From assembly GCA_900770685.1 (NCBI GenBank), contig CAAGLC010000029.1, positions 1-17,760 of the forward strand: a stretch of 17,760 nucleotides of DNA. Direction: 5' to 3'. Positions 1 to 7,594 of this stretch are shown one piece after another. The notes below the pieces were generated by a model that was given only the letters and a program-made list of their open reading frames with translations, was not told the DNA's origin and did not search any database. The stretch is from Clostridia bacterium. Lineage in GTDB: Bacteria; Bacillota; Clostridia; Christensenellales; Borkfalkiaceae. Numbering within the stretch: position 1 is the first letter of the stretch; the number at the start of each line of letters is the position of its first letter. Position numbers and translations under genes: made by a program.

Positions 1-18
1 TGAAGGAGATTTACGGTA

Positions 19-204
19 ATGGCAAAGAAAGCAATGATTAACAAACAACAAAAAGCCCCCAAATTTTCTACGAGGGCATACACGAGATGCAGTATTTGCG
101 GACGTCCCCACGCTGTTCTCAAGACGTACGGCATATGTCGTATTTGCTTTAGGAATCTCGCATATAAAGGACAGATTCCCGGAGTAAAGAAGGCAAGCTG
201 GTAA
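19..204 (+). CDS. rpsN: 30S ribosomal protein uS14, zinc-binding short form
   Basis: Component of the 30S head that helps bind the 3' domain of 16S rRNA. At 61 residues it is the short (type Z) form; the long zinc-free form is about 100 residues. Two CxxC pairs, Cys24/Cys27 and Cys40/Cys43, form the expected zinc ribbon. The start has a good AAGGAGA site just upstream. The TGA at positions 1-3 is probably the stop of rplE, the usual upstream neighbour, but the window edge prevents proof. Only 15 bases separate it from rpsH, as in other spc operons. The zinc-dependent form has no zinc-free paralogue in view. The identification is secure. Confidence 0.98.
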   Translation: MAKKAMINKQQKAPKFSTRAYTRCSICGRPHAVLKTYGICRICFRNLAYKGQIPGVKKASW

Positions 205-219
205 AGGAGGAAATAAAAA

Positions 220-606
220 ATGACAGACGTTATTGCAGATATGCTTACCAGAATCAGAAATGCAATTTCTGCTAAGCACGAAACGGTTGAAATTCCCGCA
301 TCAAACACTAAGAAAGCAATTGCAAATATACTTTTAGAAGAAGGATATATCGCAGGCGTAGAATTGATTGAGGGAGTACAAGGAACCATCAAAATTACGT
401 TAAAATACAACGGAAAGGAAAAAGTAATTTCAGGACTTAAGAGAGTAAGTAAACCTGGACTTAGAATTTACGTTGGTGCAGAAGAAATTCCGCAAGTTCT
501 CGGTGGACTCGGAATAGTAATTCTTTCAACTTCCAAGGGTATTATGACCGGAAAGGAAGCAAAGAAAATCAACCAAGGTGGCGAAGTTCTCGCTTACGTA
601 TGGTAA
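220..606 (+). CDS. rpsH: 30S ribosomal protein uS8
   Basis: Primary 16S rRNA binding protein needed for assembly of the 30S platform; in E. coli it is also the translational repressor of the spc operon. The 128 residues are close to the usual 130-132. The N-terminus TDVIADMLTRIRNA and the C-terminal GGEVLAYVW are family signatures, and the STSKG(I)MT rRNA-binding segment is present near residue 105. It has a strong AAGGAGGA site and sits between rpsN and rplF with gaps of about 15 bases. Whether it represses this operon cannot be told, because the classical target region near rplX-rplE lies outside the window. Confidence 0.98.
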   Translation: MTDVIADMLTRIRNAISAKHETVEIPASNTKKAIANILLEEGYIAGVELIEGVQGTIKITLKYNGKEKVISGLKRVSKPGLRIYVGAEEIPQVLGGLGIVILSTSKGIMTGKEAKKINQGGEVLAYVW

Positions 607-620
607 TAGGGAGGTAAATT

Positions 621-1166
621 ATGTCAAGAATAGGAAATGCTGTTATTAATTTACCTGCAGGCGTTACTTTTGAAGCAAAAGATAAAGTAATCACCGTAAA
701 AGGACCTAAAGGAACTTTAACGCAAAGCTATGATCCGATAATCACTCCGGTAGTAGAAGGAAACGTTGTTAAGTTCACCAGAGCAAACGAGCTTGGAACT
801 ACCAAAGCAAAACACGGTTTATACAGAGCGTTATGCGCAAACATGGTTAAGGGTGTAACCGAAGGTTTCAAAAAGAGCCTTATCGTAAACGGTGTAGGTT
901 GGAAAGTTGCAAAACAAGGCAAGAAACTCGTTATGAACGTAGGTTTCTCGCATCCTGTAGAACTTGAAGAAATCGAAGGAATTACTATCGAATGTCCTAA
1001 CCAAAACGAAATCGTTGTAAGCGGTATCGACAAAGAAAAAGTTGGTCAGTTTGCAGCAGTAGTTAGAGGCGTAAGAGAACCCGAACCCTACCACGGATAT
1101 GGAATTCGTTATAGCGACGAAGTAATTGAAAGAAAGGTAGGTAAAGCTTCCGGCTCGAAAGGCTAA
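621..1166 (+). CDS. rplF: 50S ribosomal protein uL6
   Basis: Protein of the 50S subunit near the factor-binding region, contacting 23S rRNA close to the sarcin-ricin loop. It has 181 residues, close to the family's usual 175-180, and begins MSRIGNAVI. Two alpha-beta repeats of the uL6 fold are expected. The C-terminal EPEPYHGYGIRYSDE segment, near residues 152-166, is the family signature (usually PEPYKGKGIRY). The start follows a GGGAGGT site. The downstream gap to rplR is 95 bases, unusually long for this cluster, and is filled by inverted repeats described separately. Minus-strand ORFs over this gene are shadows. Confidence 0.98.
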   Translation: MSRIGNAVINLPAGVTFEAKDKVITVKGPKGTLTQSYDPIITPVVEGNVVKFTRANELGTTKAKHGLYRALCANMVKGVTEGFKKSLIVNGVGWKVAKQGKKLVMNVGFSHPVELEEIEGITIECPNQNEIVVSGIDKEKVGQFAAVVRGVREPEPYHGYGIRYSDEVIERKVGKASGSKG

Positions 1167-1177
1167 GATTTAAAATG

Positions 1178-1234
1178 CTTTTAGTGGATGCGCTTAAAGG
1201 TTTGGCGCATCTGCCGAGTGCATCTAAAAGATGC
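1178..1234 (+). promoter_or_regulatory. Potential RNA switch between rplF and rplR
   Basis: The gap holds two adjacent hairpins: a 7-bp stem pairing 1187-1193 with 1205-1211 (GATGCGC/GCGCATC) and a 6-bp stem pairing 1220-1225 with 1229-1234 (GCATCT/AGATGC). A competing arrangement pairs 1178-1184 plus 1188-1191 with 1220-1230, giving 11 bp with a three-base bulge, and would exclude both hairpins. No T-run follows, so this is not a simple terminator. It might tune rplR expression, bind a ribosomal protein or serve as a processing site; the role is inferred, the pairings are seen. Confidence 0.45.
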
Positions 1235-1261
1235 GAAAAGTTATTAATTAGGAGTTAAACT

Positions 1262-1630
1262 ATGATTAAACAAATCAACAAAAATCAAGACAGAATTAAA
1301 AGACATAAGAGAGTAAGAGCAAAGGTAAAAGGAACTGCCGAAGCTCCAAGACTTTCAGTATATAGAACCTTAAATCATATATACGTTCAAATTATAGACG
1401 ACGTTAAGGGAAACACCTTGGTTACGGCGTCCACGCTTGACAAAGAGATAAAAGCAACTTTGGAAGGCAAAGACAAGAAGGCACAAGCATTTGCAGTAGG
1501 CGAACTTATCGCAAAGAAAGCAAAAGCAAAGAAGATTAAAGCCATCGTATTCGATAGAGGCGGATATCTTTACACAGGGCGTGTTCAGAGTTTAGCTGAA
1601 GGCGCTAGGAAGGGTGGCCTTCAATTCTAA
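1262..1630 (+). CDS. rplR: 50S ribosomal protein uL18
   Basis: 5S rRNA-binding protein of the central protuberance. At 122 residues it is the typical bacterial length. The arginine/lysine-rich N-terminus (residues 8-22) is the 5S rRNA-binding tail. The RLSVYRTLNHIYVQIIDD block near residues 30-47 and the C-terminal FDRGGYLYTGRVQSLAEGAR segment near 97-116 are family signatures. A TAGGAGT site precedes the ATG. It opens a new tightly packed stretch after the structured rplF-rplR gap and is followed 21 bases later by rpsE. Confidence 0.98.
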   Translation: MIKQINKNQDRIKRHKRVRAKVKGTAEAPRLSVYRTLNHIYVQIIDDVKGNTLVTASTLDKEIKATLEGKDKKAQAFAVGELIAKKAKAKKIKAIVFDRGGYLYTGRVQSLAEGARKGGLQF

Positions 1631-1651
1631 AAAATCAAGGAGAAAACGAAA

Positions 1652-2173
1652 ATGGCAAGAGAAAATAATAGAGCGCCTAAACGCGTTGAAGAAAACGACG
1701 GCTTAATTAAAAAGCTCATTTGCGTAAACCGTGTAACTAAAACCGTAAAAGGTGGTAGAAACATGAGATTTGCAGCGCTTGTAGTAGTAGGTGACGGCAA
1801 GGGCAAAATCGGATGTGCAATGGGTAAAGCAAAAGAAGTTCCTGAAGCAATTGATAAGGCAACGGCAAGAGCAAAGAAGGGTATGTTCCCCGTATCTTTG
1901 CTTGGAACGAGTATTCCTCACCAAGTAATCGGAAAATTCGGCAGAGGTTCAGTATTAATGATGCCTGCTGACGAAGGTACCGGTGTTATAGCAGGTGGCC
2001 CTGTTCGTGCGGTAATGGAAGCAGTTGGTATAACCAACATCAGAACCAAATCACACGGAACGAACAATCCTATCAACTGTGTAAAAGCGGCGATTGAAGG
2101 ACTTAAGGAATTAAGAACCGCAGAAGAAATTGCTGCAATTCGCGGAAAGACCGTAGAAGAAATTAACGGTTAA
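1652..2173 (+). CDS. rpsE: 30S ribosomal protein uS5
   Basis: 30S protein at the mRNA entry and decoding region; in known species changes in it cause spectinomycin resistance or ram miscoding. It has 173 residues with an N-terminal double-stranded-RNA-binding fold (about residues 18-82). Signatures are VTKTVKGGRNMRF near 30-42 and GDGKGKIGCAMGKAKEVPEA near 48-67. The second domain holds GTSIPHQVIGKFG and the conserved KSHGTNNPINCVKA block near 130-145. No unusual replacement was noted in the KGGR loop. It precedes rpmD by 13 bases with a strong AAGGAGGA site. Confidence 0.98.
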   Translation: MARENNRAPKRVEENDGLIKKLICVNRVTKTVKGGRNMRFAALVVVGDGKGKIGCAMGKAKEVPEAIDKATARAKKGMFPVSLLGTSIPHQVIGKFGRGSVLMMPADEGTGVIAGGPVRAVMEAVGITNIRTKSHGTNNPINCVKAAIEGLKELRTAEEIAAIRGKTVEEING

Positions 2174-2186
2174 GGAGGAATAAAAC

Positions 2187-2396
2187 ATGGCAAAGAAGAA
2201 AGTAACCGAAACCGCTAAGATAAAAGTAACGCTCGTAAAGAGTCCTATAGCGGTTATCCCCCAACACAAGAAAATAGTAGAAGCGTTGGGACTTACAAAA
2301 CTTAACTCTTTCAAAATTCACAACGAAACTCCCGCAATAACGGGAATGCTCAAAAAGGTAGGCTACCTTTTGAAAGTTGAAAAAGTTGAGGCTTAA
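2187..2396 (+). CDS. rpmD: 50S ribosomal protein uL30
   Basis: Small 50S protein bound to 23S rRNA near the central protuberance. The KVTLVKSPIAVIP start of the fold, the LGL-KLN motif in the middle and the PAITGMLKKVGYLLKVE C-terminus are typical of the family. At 69 residues it is about ten longer than the usual 58-60, because of a lysine-rich N-terminal extension (residues 1-11). The chosen ATG directly follows the AAGGAGGA site, so the extension looks genuine. It lies between rpsE and rplO, its standard place. Identification is secure; the extension may be lineage-specific. Confidence 0.97.
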   Translation: MAKKKVTETAKIKVTLVKSPIAVIPQHKKIVEALGLTKLNSFKIHNETPAITGMLKKVGYLLKVEKVEA

Positions 2397-2425
2397 GGTA
2401 ACAGAATATTCAAGGAGTAACTAAT

Positions 2426-2872
2426 ATGAGATTAGGAAATTTAAGTCCCGCAGAAGGCGCAAGAACCGAAGCTAGAAGACTTGGAAGAGGAATTGGCTCA
2501 GGACTTGGTAAAACCAGTGGTAAGGGACATAAAGGACAATGGGCAAGAAGTGGCGGAGGAGTACGTCCGGGATTCGAAGGTGGACAAATGCCTTTAATCA
2601 GACGTATACCGAAGCGTGGATTTAACAACCACTTCAGAAAGGAATACAGCATCGTAAACCTTTCAACACTTGAAACCTTTGAAGCAGGAGCAGTCGTAGA
2701 TTTGGCTGTTTTAGTAGAAAAAGGACTTATTAAACTCGTTAAGGGTGGAGTAGGATTAAAAGTTCTCGGCAACGGAACGCTCACTAAAGCAATTACCGTT
2801 AAGGCTGATAGTTTCTCTGCTTCGGCAAAAGAAGCAATTGAAAAGGCTGGCGGAACGGCAGAACAAATCTAA
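2426..2872 (+). CDS. rplO: 50S ribosomal protein uL15
   Basis: Late-assembling 50S protein with a long basic N-terminal tail that threads into 23S rRNA. It has 148 residues, the usual length. The tail carries the glycine-rich signature (GRGIGSGLGKTSGKGHKGQ, residues 20-38) and the GGQMPLIRRIPKRGF block near 52-66. The C-terminal globular part from about residue 75 contains the expected GAVVDLAVLVEKGLI segment. The gap from rpmD is 29 bases and includes an AAGGAGT site; secY follows 22 bases later, as in nearly all bacterial spc operons. The minus-strand ORF over it is a shadow. Confidence 0.98.
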   Translation: MRLGNLSPAEGARTEARRLGRGIGSGLGKTSGKGHKGQWARSGGGVRPGFEGGQMPLIRRIPKRGFNNHFRKEYSIVNLSTLETFEAGAVVDLAVLVEKGLIKLVKGGVGLKVLGNGTLTKAITVKADSFSASAKEAIEKAGGTAEQI

Positions 2873-2894
2873 CAACCCCTTATAGGAGGTCAAA

Positions 2895-4217
2895 ATGTGG
2901 CAAACAATAGTAAATGCGTTTAAGATAAAGGACGTAAGAAGAAAAATTCTAATTACGATAGGTTTACTATTCGTGTACAGAATCGGATGTTATATTCCGG
3001 TACCGGGCGTAAATTTAATGGCAGGTATGGCAGATTATTCCTTCTTGCAAGTAATGAGCGCCGTATCAGGTGGCGCGCTCCAATACGGAACGTTCCTCGC
3101 AATGGGTATCGGTCCTTACATTAACGCATCAATTATTATACAACTACTATCAGTAGGGATACCTGCACTGGAAAGGCTCTCAAAGCAAGGCGAAGAGGGA
3201 AGAAAGAAGATTAACGCTTATACTAGACTTCTTACTTTGGTCCTTGCGATAGTTCAAGCAATCGGTATTATAGTAGCGTTCAAAGACCAAACTGCAGTAA
3301 TCGACGGTGTTACCGTTAAATCAATCGAGTTTGGCAGAATATTCGGCGAACAAGGATTCGGCTTAGTAATGAGTTACGTATTCTTGGTTAGCGTATATAG
3401 TGCGGGCGCAGCGTTTACTATGTGGCTTGGCGAGAGAATTACCGATTACGGTGTATCGAACGGTATATCGTTATTGATTTTTGCTGGTATTTTATCAACT
3501 GCAGGTACTTCGATTTTAGGAGTAATGAGCCAACTTGGTAATTCGGCAACGTCATCAAGCGCAGCGTGGACTTTAATAGGTTTCGTAATTGCATCAGTAT
3601 TAATATTTGCAGCAATCGTAACCGTAGATAGCGCTGAAAGAAAAATAACCGTTCAGTATGCTAAACAAGTTAAAGGAAGAAAGATGTATGGTGGTCAATC
3701 CACTCATATTCCGATCAAAGTTAACTCGTCAGGAGTTATGCCGTTGATTTTTGCTTACGCAATTCTTTCCTTCCCGGATTTAATCTTAAATCTTATCGGT
3801 TTAGATAAAAACAACTGGTGGTCAACTAACGTAGGAACGGGAACTATTCCATACACGGTATTATTGTGCGTGTTGATATTGTTCTTCGCATATTTCTACA
3901 ATCAAATCCAGTTCAATCCGGACGATATAAGTAAGAGCATACAAGGAAACGGAGGATTTATTCCGGGAACGAGGCCGGGTAAACCTACGGCAGATTATCT
4001 CAAGAGAGTGTCTAACAGAATAACGTTATTCGGAGCAATTTATCTTGCGATTGTAGCGTTAGTTCCTTCGTTGATTTTCAGTTTCATCGGTGGAGAATCG
4101 CTCATAAACGTATTTAGTGCAACGGGATTATTAATCGTTGTTTCGGTAGCGCTCGAATTTGAACAAGCACTTCAATCCCAAATAATGATGAAAAATTACA
4201 AGGGGTTCCTAAAATAA
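2895..4217 (+). CDS. secY: Protein translocase channel subunit SecY
   Basis: Central membrane channel of the Sec translocon; with SecE and SecG it passes unfolded proteins from SecA or the ribosome across or into the membrane. It has 440 residues with about ten hydrophobic segments, the normal architecture, starting with a cytoplasmic DVRRKILITIGLLFVYRIG segment. The conserved cytoplasmic loop between helices 8 and 9 (GGFIPGTRPGKPT, about 353-365) keeps the arginine at 360 that corresponds to the loop arginine important for SecA function in E. coli. The C-terminus is short and basic. An AGGAGGT site precedes the ATG. The SecE and SecG partners are not in the window. Confidence 0.98.
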   Translation: MWQTIVNAFKIKDVRRKILITIGLLFVYRIGCYIPVPGVNLMAGMADYSFLQVMSAVSGGALQYGTFLAMGIGPYINASIIIQLLSVGIPALERLSKQGEEGRKKINAYTRLLTLVLAIVQAIGIIVAFKDQTAVIDGVTVKSIEFGRIFGEQGFGLVMSYVFLVSVYSAGAAFTMWLGERITDYGVSNGISLLIFAGILSTAGTSILGVMSQLGNSATSSSAAWTLIGFVIASVLIFAAIVTVDSAERKITVQYAKQVKGRKMYGGQSTHIPIKVNSSGVMPLIFAYAILSFPDLILNLIGLDKNNWWSTNVGTGTIPYTVLLCVLILFFAYFYNQIQFNPDDISKSIQGNGGFIPGTRPGKPTADYLKRVSNRITLFGAIYLAIVALVPSLIFSFIGGESLINVFSATGLLIVVSVALEFEQALQSQIMMKNYKGFLK

Positions 4218-4236
4218 GACGACAGGCTAGATAGAC

Positions 4237-4872
4237 ATGAAAATAATTTTACTTGGTGCACCTGGAAGCGGGAAAGGGACTCAATCAGTTCATCTTTCGC
4301 AAAAATATAACGTTCCGCATATATCGACGGGCGATATATTTCGAGATATGATTAACGAAGGTTCTGAACTTGGTAAGAAAATAAAAGAAATAATAGACGG
4401 TGGCAACTTATGCCCCGACGAACTTACGGTGGAAATCGTTAAGGATAGGCTTAGTAAAAGCGACTGTGAAAACGGTTATGTTCTTGACGGTTTTCCAAGG
4501 ACCGTAAAACAAGCGAAGGACCTAGATAAAATATGCTCGTACGACGCTGTTGTTTATCTTCATATCGACTTAGATAAGATCGAGAGAAGGTTAACGGGAA
4601 GAAGAGTGTGTAAAGGTTGCAAAAAGTCTTTTCACTTAGATTTATTAGAAGATTTAAGCGTTTGCCCAGAATGTGGTGAAGAACTTATAATAAGAGACGA
4701 CGATAACGTCGAATCGGTAAAGGAAAGATTAAATGTTTATAAAGGCAACTCAGAGCCGTTAATCGATTACTACAAGAATAAGGGAAAACTAATTGCAATA
4801 GACGGAGGACGATCCGTTGAAGACGTATTTAAGAGTATTGTAAAGGGTTTAGAAGGTAATGATAACGATTAA
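4237..4872 (+). CDS. adk: Adenylate kinase, zinc-LID type
   Basis: Cytoplasmic enzyme converting ATP plus AMP to two ADP, setting the adenylate energy charge. It has 211 residues. The P-loop GAPGSGKGT is at 7-15 and the AMP-site DGFPR at 84-88. The LID holds Cys125, Cys128, Cys143 and Cys146, the structural zinc site common in Gram-positive bacteria, with a slightly shorter loop than usual between the pairs. RRDDDN-type LID residues (IRDDDN) follow at 152-157. The start is 19 bases after secY with only a weak ribosome binding site (ACAGGCTAG), suggesting translational coupling. Its end overlaps map by 14 bases. Confidence 0.98.
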   Translation: MKIILLGAPGSGKGTQSVHLSQKYNVPHISTGDIFRDMINEGSELGKKIKEIIDGGNLCPDELTVEIVKDRLSKSDCENGYVLDGFPRTVKQAKDLDKICSYDAVVYLHIDLDKIERRLTGRRVCKGCKKSFHLDLLEDLSVCPECGEELIIRDDDNVESVKERLNVYKGNSEPLIDYYKNKGKLIAIDGGRSVEDVFKSIVKGLEGNDND

Positions 4873-5605
4873 AAGTCAACGAGAAATAGAGTTAATGCGT
4901 GAAAGCGGAAAATTAACTAGAGACGTTCTTGATTACTTAAAAACCCAAATAAAAGTAGGGATGACGACCTATGAGATAGACAAACTAGCCTATGATTTTA
5001 TAACCAAGGCAGGCGCGTACCCGTCGTTTCTAGGATACGCGGGCTATCCGGCGTCAACGTGTATATCGATTGACGAAATGGTCGTTCATGGAATCCCATC
5101 AAAAGATATCGTCATCAAAGAGGGGCAAATAGTTAGCGTTGACGTGGGAGTCGTTCTCAACGGCTGGCAAGGGGACGCGGCTAGAACCTTTATGATAGGT
5201 GACGTAGGCGAACAAAAGAAAAGACTCGTAGAAGTCACCGAACAATGTTTTTTTAAGGCGATAGAAAACCTTAACGACGGAACGCCGATAGGAAATATCG
5301 GGAACGCCGTTCAAAGTTACGCTGAATCCAACGGATATTCAGTCGTTAGAGCCTTAACGGGACATGGAATCGGAAAAGAAATGCACGAAGACCCATCCGT
5401 TCCTAATTACGGTAGGAAAGGGACTGGAGTTCGTTTGAAGAAAGGCATGGTAATAGCGATAGAGCCCATGATAAATCAAGGCGGATATCAAGTAGAGTTT
5501 TTAAGTGACGGTTGGGGAGTGGTTACTAAAGACCGTAAACCATCAGCGCACTATGAAAACACCATAGCCATAACGGAAAACGGCGTGGAAATACTGACGT
5601 TATAA
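4859..5605 (+). CDS. map: Type I methionine aminopeptidase
   Basis: Removes the initiator methionine from nascent proteins when the second residue is small. It has 248 residues with a pita-bread fold. All five metal ligands are visible: Asp95, Asp106, His169, Glu202 and Glu233. The substrate-side histidines His77 and His176 are also present, so it should be active. There is no N-terminal zinc-finger extension, so it is the short type Ia form. It begins inside the last codons of adk (14-base overlap) with a weak AAGGT site, consistent with coupling to adk. A 50-base gap then leads to infA; the KOW-domain gene often found here in Firmicutes is absent. Confidence 0.98.
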   Translation: MITIKSQREIELMRESGKLTRDVLDYLKTQIKVGMTTYEIDKLAYDFITKAGAYPSFLGYAGYPASTCISIDEMVVHGIPSKDIVIKEGQIVSVDVGVVLNGWQGDAARTFMIGDVGEQKKRLVEVTEQCFFKAIENLNDGTPIGNIGNAVQSYAESNGYSVVRALTGHGIGKEMHEDPSVPNYGRKGTGVRLKKGMVIAIEPMINQGGYQVEFLSDGWGVVTKDRKPSAHYENTIAITENGVEILTL

Positions 5606-5655
5606 TTAGGGAAACCTAAAAAGGCGTTAAAACTCAAAAAAAGGAGGAAGAGTTT

Positions 5656-5877
5656 GTGTCAAAAGAGGACGTAATAGAAACCGAAGGCGTGATAGTGGAA
5701 ACACTTCCGAACGCGATGTTCAAAGTTAAGTTGTCCAACGGACATATAATAACTGCGCACATATCGGGAAAACTTCGTCAACATTATATAAAGATAATAA
5801 TTGGCGACAGTGTAAAACTTGAAATGAGCCCGTATGATTTAACAAAAGGCAGAATAACTTGGCGTAGCAAATCCTAA
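5656..5877 (+). CDS. infA: Translation initiation factor IF-1
   Basis: Single S1-type OB-fold protein that blocks the 30S A site during initiation. It has 73 residues, close to the usual 72. The body (KEDVIE-EG, ETLPNAMFKV, NGHIITAHISGKLR, SPYDLTKGRITWR) matches the family nearly throughout. The start codon is GTG, supported by an AAGGAGGA site seven bases upstream; no in-frame ATG lies nearby. It sits between map and rpmJ, the conserved order. A rare start on an essential factor could moderate its synthesis, which is inference only. Confidence 0.97.
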   Translation: MSKEDVIETEGVIVETLPNAMFKVKLSNGHIITAHISGKLRQHYIKIIIGDSVKLEMSPYDLTKGRITWRSKS

Positions 5878-5908
5878 AGCAAACAATTCCAAAAAAGGAG
5901 AGAAGAAA

Positions 5909-6025
5909 ATGAAAGTAAGACCTTCAGTAAAACCTATGTGTGACAAATGTAAGGTAATTAAAAGAAACGGAAAAGTAATGGTAATTTGTTCAAAAAATAA
6001 AAACCATAAACAAAGACAGGGTTAA
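5909..6025 (+). CDS. rpmJ: 50S ribosomal protein bL36, zinc form
   Basis: Smallest 50S protein, 38 residues. It begins MKVRPSVKPMC and ends HKQRQG, both diagnostic. The zinc ligands Cys11, Cys14, Cys27 and His33 are all present, so this is the zinc-binding form. An AAGGAGAG site lies just upstream of the ATG. It lies 31 bases after infA and is followed by a 127-base gap that holds possible RNA structure ahead of rpsM. Confidence 0.97.
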   Translation: MKVRPSVKPMCDKCKVIKRNGKVMVICSKNKNHKQRQG

Positions 6026-6032
6026 TTCCCCG

Positions 6033-6103
6033 CTTACCTATAAGGTAAGAACGAAAACAACGGCGTAAGAGCGAAATCGTTCATTCCAAAGATAAAGTTC
6101 TTA
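6033..6103 (+). promoter_or_regulatory. Possible structured leader of rpsM
   Basis: The 127-base rpmJ-rpsM gap contains a perfect 7-bp hairpin (CTTACCT, 6033-6039, with AGGTAAG, 6043-6049). A 6-bp pairing of 6049-6054 with 6077-6082 (GAACGA/TCGTTC) competes with a 7-bp pairing of 6046-6052 with 6097-6103 (TAAGAAC/GTTCTTA). In E. coli the start of the alpha operon, just before rpsM, is the S4 autoregulation site; whether this leader plays that role is inference. I saw no convincing promoter here. Confidence 0.35.
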
Positions 6104-6152
6104 AGCGTTCATGTATACAAAAACAAAAAAAGAAAGAATACGGAGGTATTTA

Positions 6153-6530
6153 ATGGCACGTATAGCCGGCGTTGATTTGCCTAATAACAAGAGAGTGGAA
6201 ATCGGTATTACGTATATATACGGTATTGGACTTCCCACGGCAAAGAAGATAATTAAAGAAACGGGTATTAACCCCGACACTAGAGTAAAAGATTTGAGTG
6301 AAAGCGACGTTGCTAAACTCAGAGAGTATATAGAACACAATCTTCACGTAGAGGGAGATTTGAGATCGGAAGTAAACCTTTCAATTAAGAGATTAATTGA
6401 AATCGGATGCTTTAGAGGTGTTCGTCATAGAAAGAACCTTCCCGTTCGTGGACAGAGTTCCAAGAGAAATGCGAGGACGAGAAAAGGTCCGCGTCGTACC
6501 GTTGCTAAGAAGAAAACGGCAACCAGATAA
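6153..6530 (+). CDS. rpsM: 30S ribosomal protein uS13
   Basis: 30S head protein that bridges to the 50S subunit and contacts P-site tRNA through its C-terminal tail. It has 125 residues from MARIAGVDLP. An in-frame ATG 42 bases upstream exists, but the start at 6153 follows a CGGAGGT site at the right spacing and gives the canonical N-terminus. The helix-two-turn-helix region (YGIGLPTAKKI near 23-33) and the basic tail (LPVRGQSSKRNARTRKGPRR near 96-115) are typical. It opens the alpha operon block and is followed by rpsK 14 bases on. Confidence 0.98.
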   Translation: MARIAGVDLPNNKRVEIGITYIYGIGLPTAKKIIKETGINPDTRVKDLSESDVAKLREYIEHNLHVEGDLRSEVNLSIKRLIEIGCFRGVRHRKNLPVRGQSSKRNARTRKGPRRTVAKKKTATR

Positions 6531-6544
6531 GGGAGGTAGTTGAA

Positions 6545-6937
6545 ATGGCAGCAGCAAAAAAGATAGTAAAGAAAAGAAAAGATACTAGAAAAGTTGACAA
6601 AGGACAAGTTCATATTCAAGCATCCTTCAACAACACTTTAGTAACGATAACCGATATGCAAGGAAACGCAGTATCTTGGTCAAGCGCAGGAAGTCTTGGC
6701 TTTAAGGGTTCGAGAAAGAGCACTCCGTTTGCAGCGCAAATGGCAGCAGAAGCAGCAGGAAAAGTTGCAAGAGAACAAGGTATGCGTTCAGTAGAAGTTT
6801 ACGTTAAAGGACCTGGTGCAGGAAGAGAATCTGCAATCAGAGCACTTGCAAACTGTGATATGGAAGTAACTCTTATTAAAGACGTTTCGCCCATTCCTCA
6901 CAACGGATGCAGACCGCCCAAAAAACGTAGAGTATAA
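6545..6937 (+). CDS. rpsK: 30S ribosomal protein uS11
   Basis: 30S platform protein lining the mRNA exit path near the Shine-Dalgarno helix. At 130 residues it is the standard length. Signatures are HIQASFNNTLVTITD (22-36), the GFKGSRKSTPFAAQ block near 57-70, GPGAGRESAIRAL near 97-109 and the C-terminal PHNGCRPPKKRRV. The ribosome binding site is GGGAGGT. It is followed 11 bases later by rpsD with a TAAGGAGA site. Confidence 0.98.
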   Translation: MAAAKKIVKKRKDTRKVDKGQVHIQASFNNTLVTITDMQGNAVSWSSAGSLGFKGSRKSTPFAAQMAAEAAGKVAREQGMRSVEVYVKGPGAGRESAIRALANCDMEVTLIKDVSPIPHNGCRPPKKRRV

Positions 6938-6948
6938 GGAGAAGAACA

Positions 6949-7572
6949 ATGGCTAAATATACAGATTCAAAATGTCGTTTATGTAGACGTGAAGGCGCAA
7001 AATTATTCTTAAAAGGCGAAAGATGCTATAAGGGTGTTTGTGCTTTTGAAAGAAGACCTGTAGCACCTGGTCAACACGGTATGAGCAGAAAGAAGGTTTC
7101 CGAATACGGACTCCAACTTCGTGAAAAACAAAAGTGTAAGAGAATTTACGGCGTACTCGAAGGTCAGTTCAGAAAGTATTATGAAAGAGCAGATAGAATG
7201 AAGGGTATCACCGGTGAAAACATGCTTTCACTTTTGGAAAGAAGATTAGATAACGTTATCTACAGAATGGGTATCGGCGCATCGAGAGCGCAAGCGCGTC
7301 AACTCGTAACGCACGCACACTTCACCGTAAACGGAAAGAACGTTAACATTGCATCTTATATCGTTAAATTGGGCGACGAAATCGCAGTTAAAGAAAATAA
7401 GAAAGACAACAAGTACTTTGCAGAAATTAAGCAAATGAAAGTTGGCGCAATGCCCAAATGGTTAGAATTCAATCCTGAAACTCTCACCGGTAAAATCATT
7501 GCGATACCGACCAGAGAAGATATTGACATCACCATTAAAGAACATATGATCGTCGAGTTGTACTCGAAATAA
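6949..7572 (+). CDS. rpsD: 30S ribosomal protein uS4, zinc form
   Basis: Primary 16S rRNA binder that nucleates 30S body assembly; in many bacteria it also represses its own operon. It has 207 residues. N-terminal Cys9, Cys12, Cys26 and Cys31 make a zinc knuckle, as in Thermus S4 and unlike E. coli. The S4 RNA-binding domain lies at about 96-160 (RRLDNVIYRMG, then SRAQARQLVTHAHFTVNGK). Its position between rpsK and rpoA is the order seen in Clostridia and Proteobacteria, not the separate location in Bacillus. The 122-base gap after it carries a large potential RNA structure, a candidate S4 target. Confidence 0.98.
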   Translation: MAKYTDSKCRLCRREGAKLFLKGERCYKGVCAFERRPVAPGQHGMSRKKVSEYGLQLREKQKCKRIYGVLEGQFRKYYERADRMKGITGENMLSLLERRLDNVIYRMGIGASRAQARQLVTHAHFTVNGKNVNIASYIVKLGDEIAVKENKKDNKYFAEIKQMKVGAMPKWLEFNPETLTGKIIAIPTREDIDITIKEHMIVELYSK

Positions 7573-7594
7573 TAAAAAAATAAAAATAATAATT

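Noticed and set aside
728..1094. Minus-strand frames opposite rplF, and similar ones opposite rpsE, rplO, rplQ, feoB and Hsp70
   Set aside because: These are shadow frames of conserved plus-strand genes, without ribosome binding sites or family features.
6111..6152. Upstream in-frame ATG giving a 14-residue N-terminal extension of uS13
   Set aside because: The start at 6153 has a well-spaced CGGAGGT site and yields the canonical MARIAGVDLP N-terminus.
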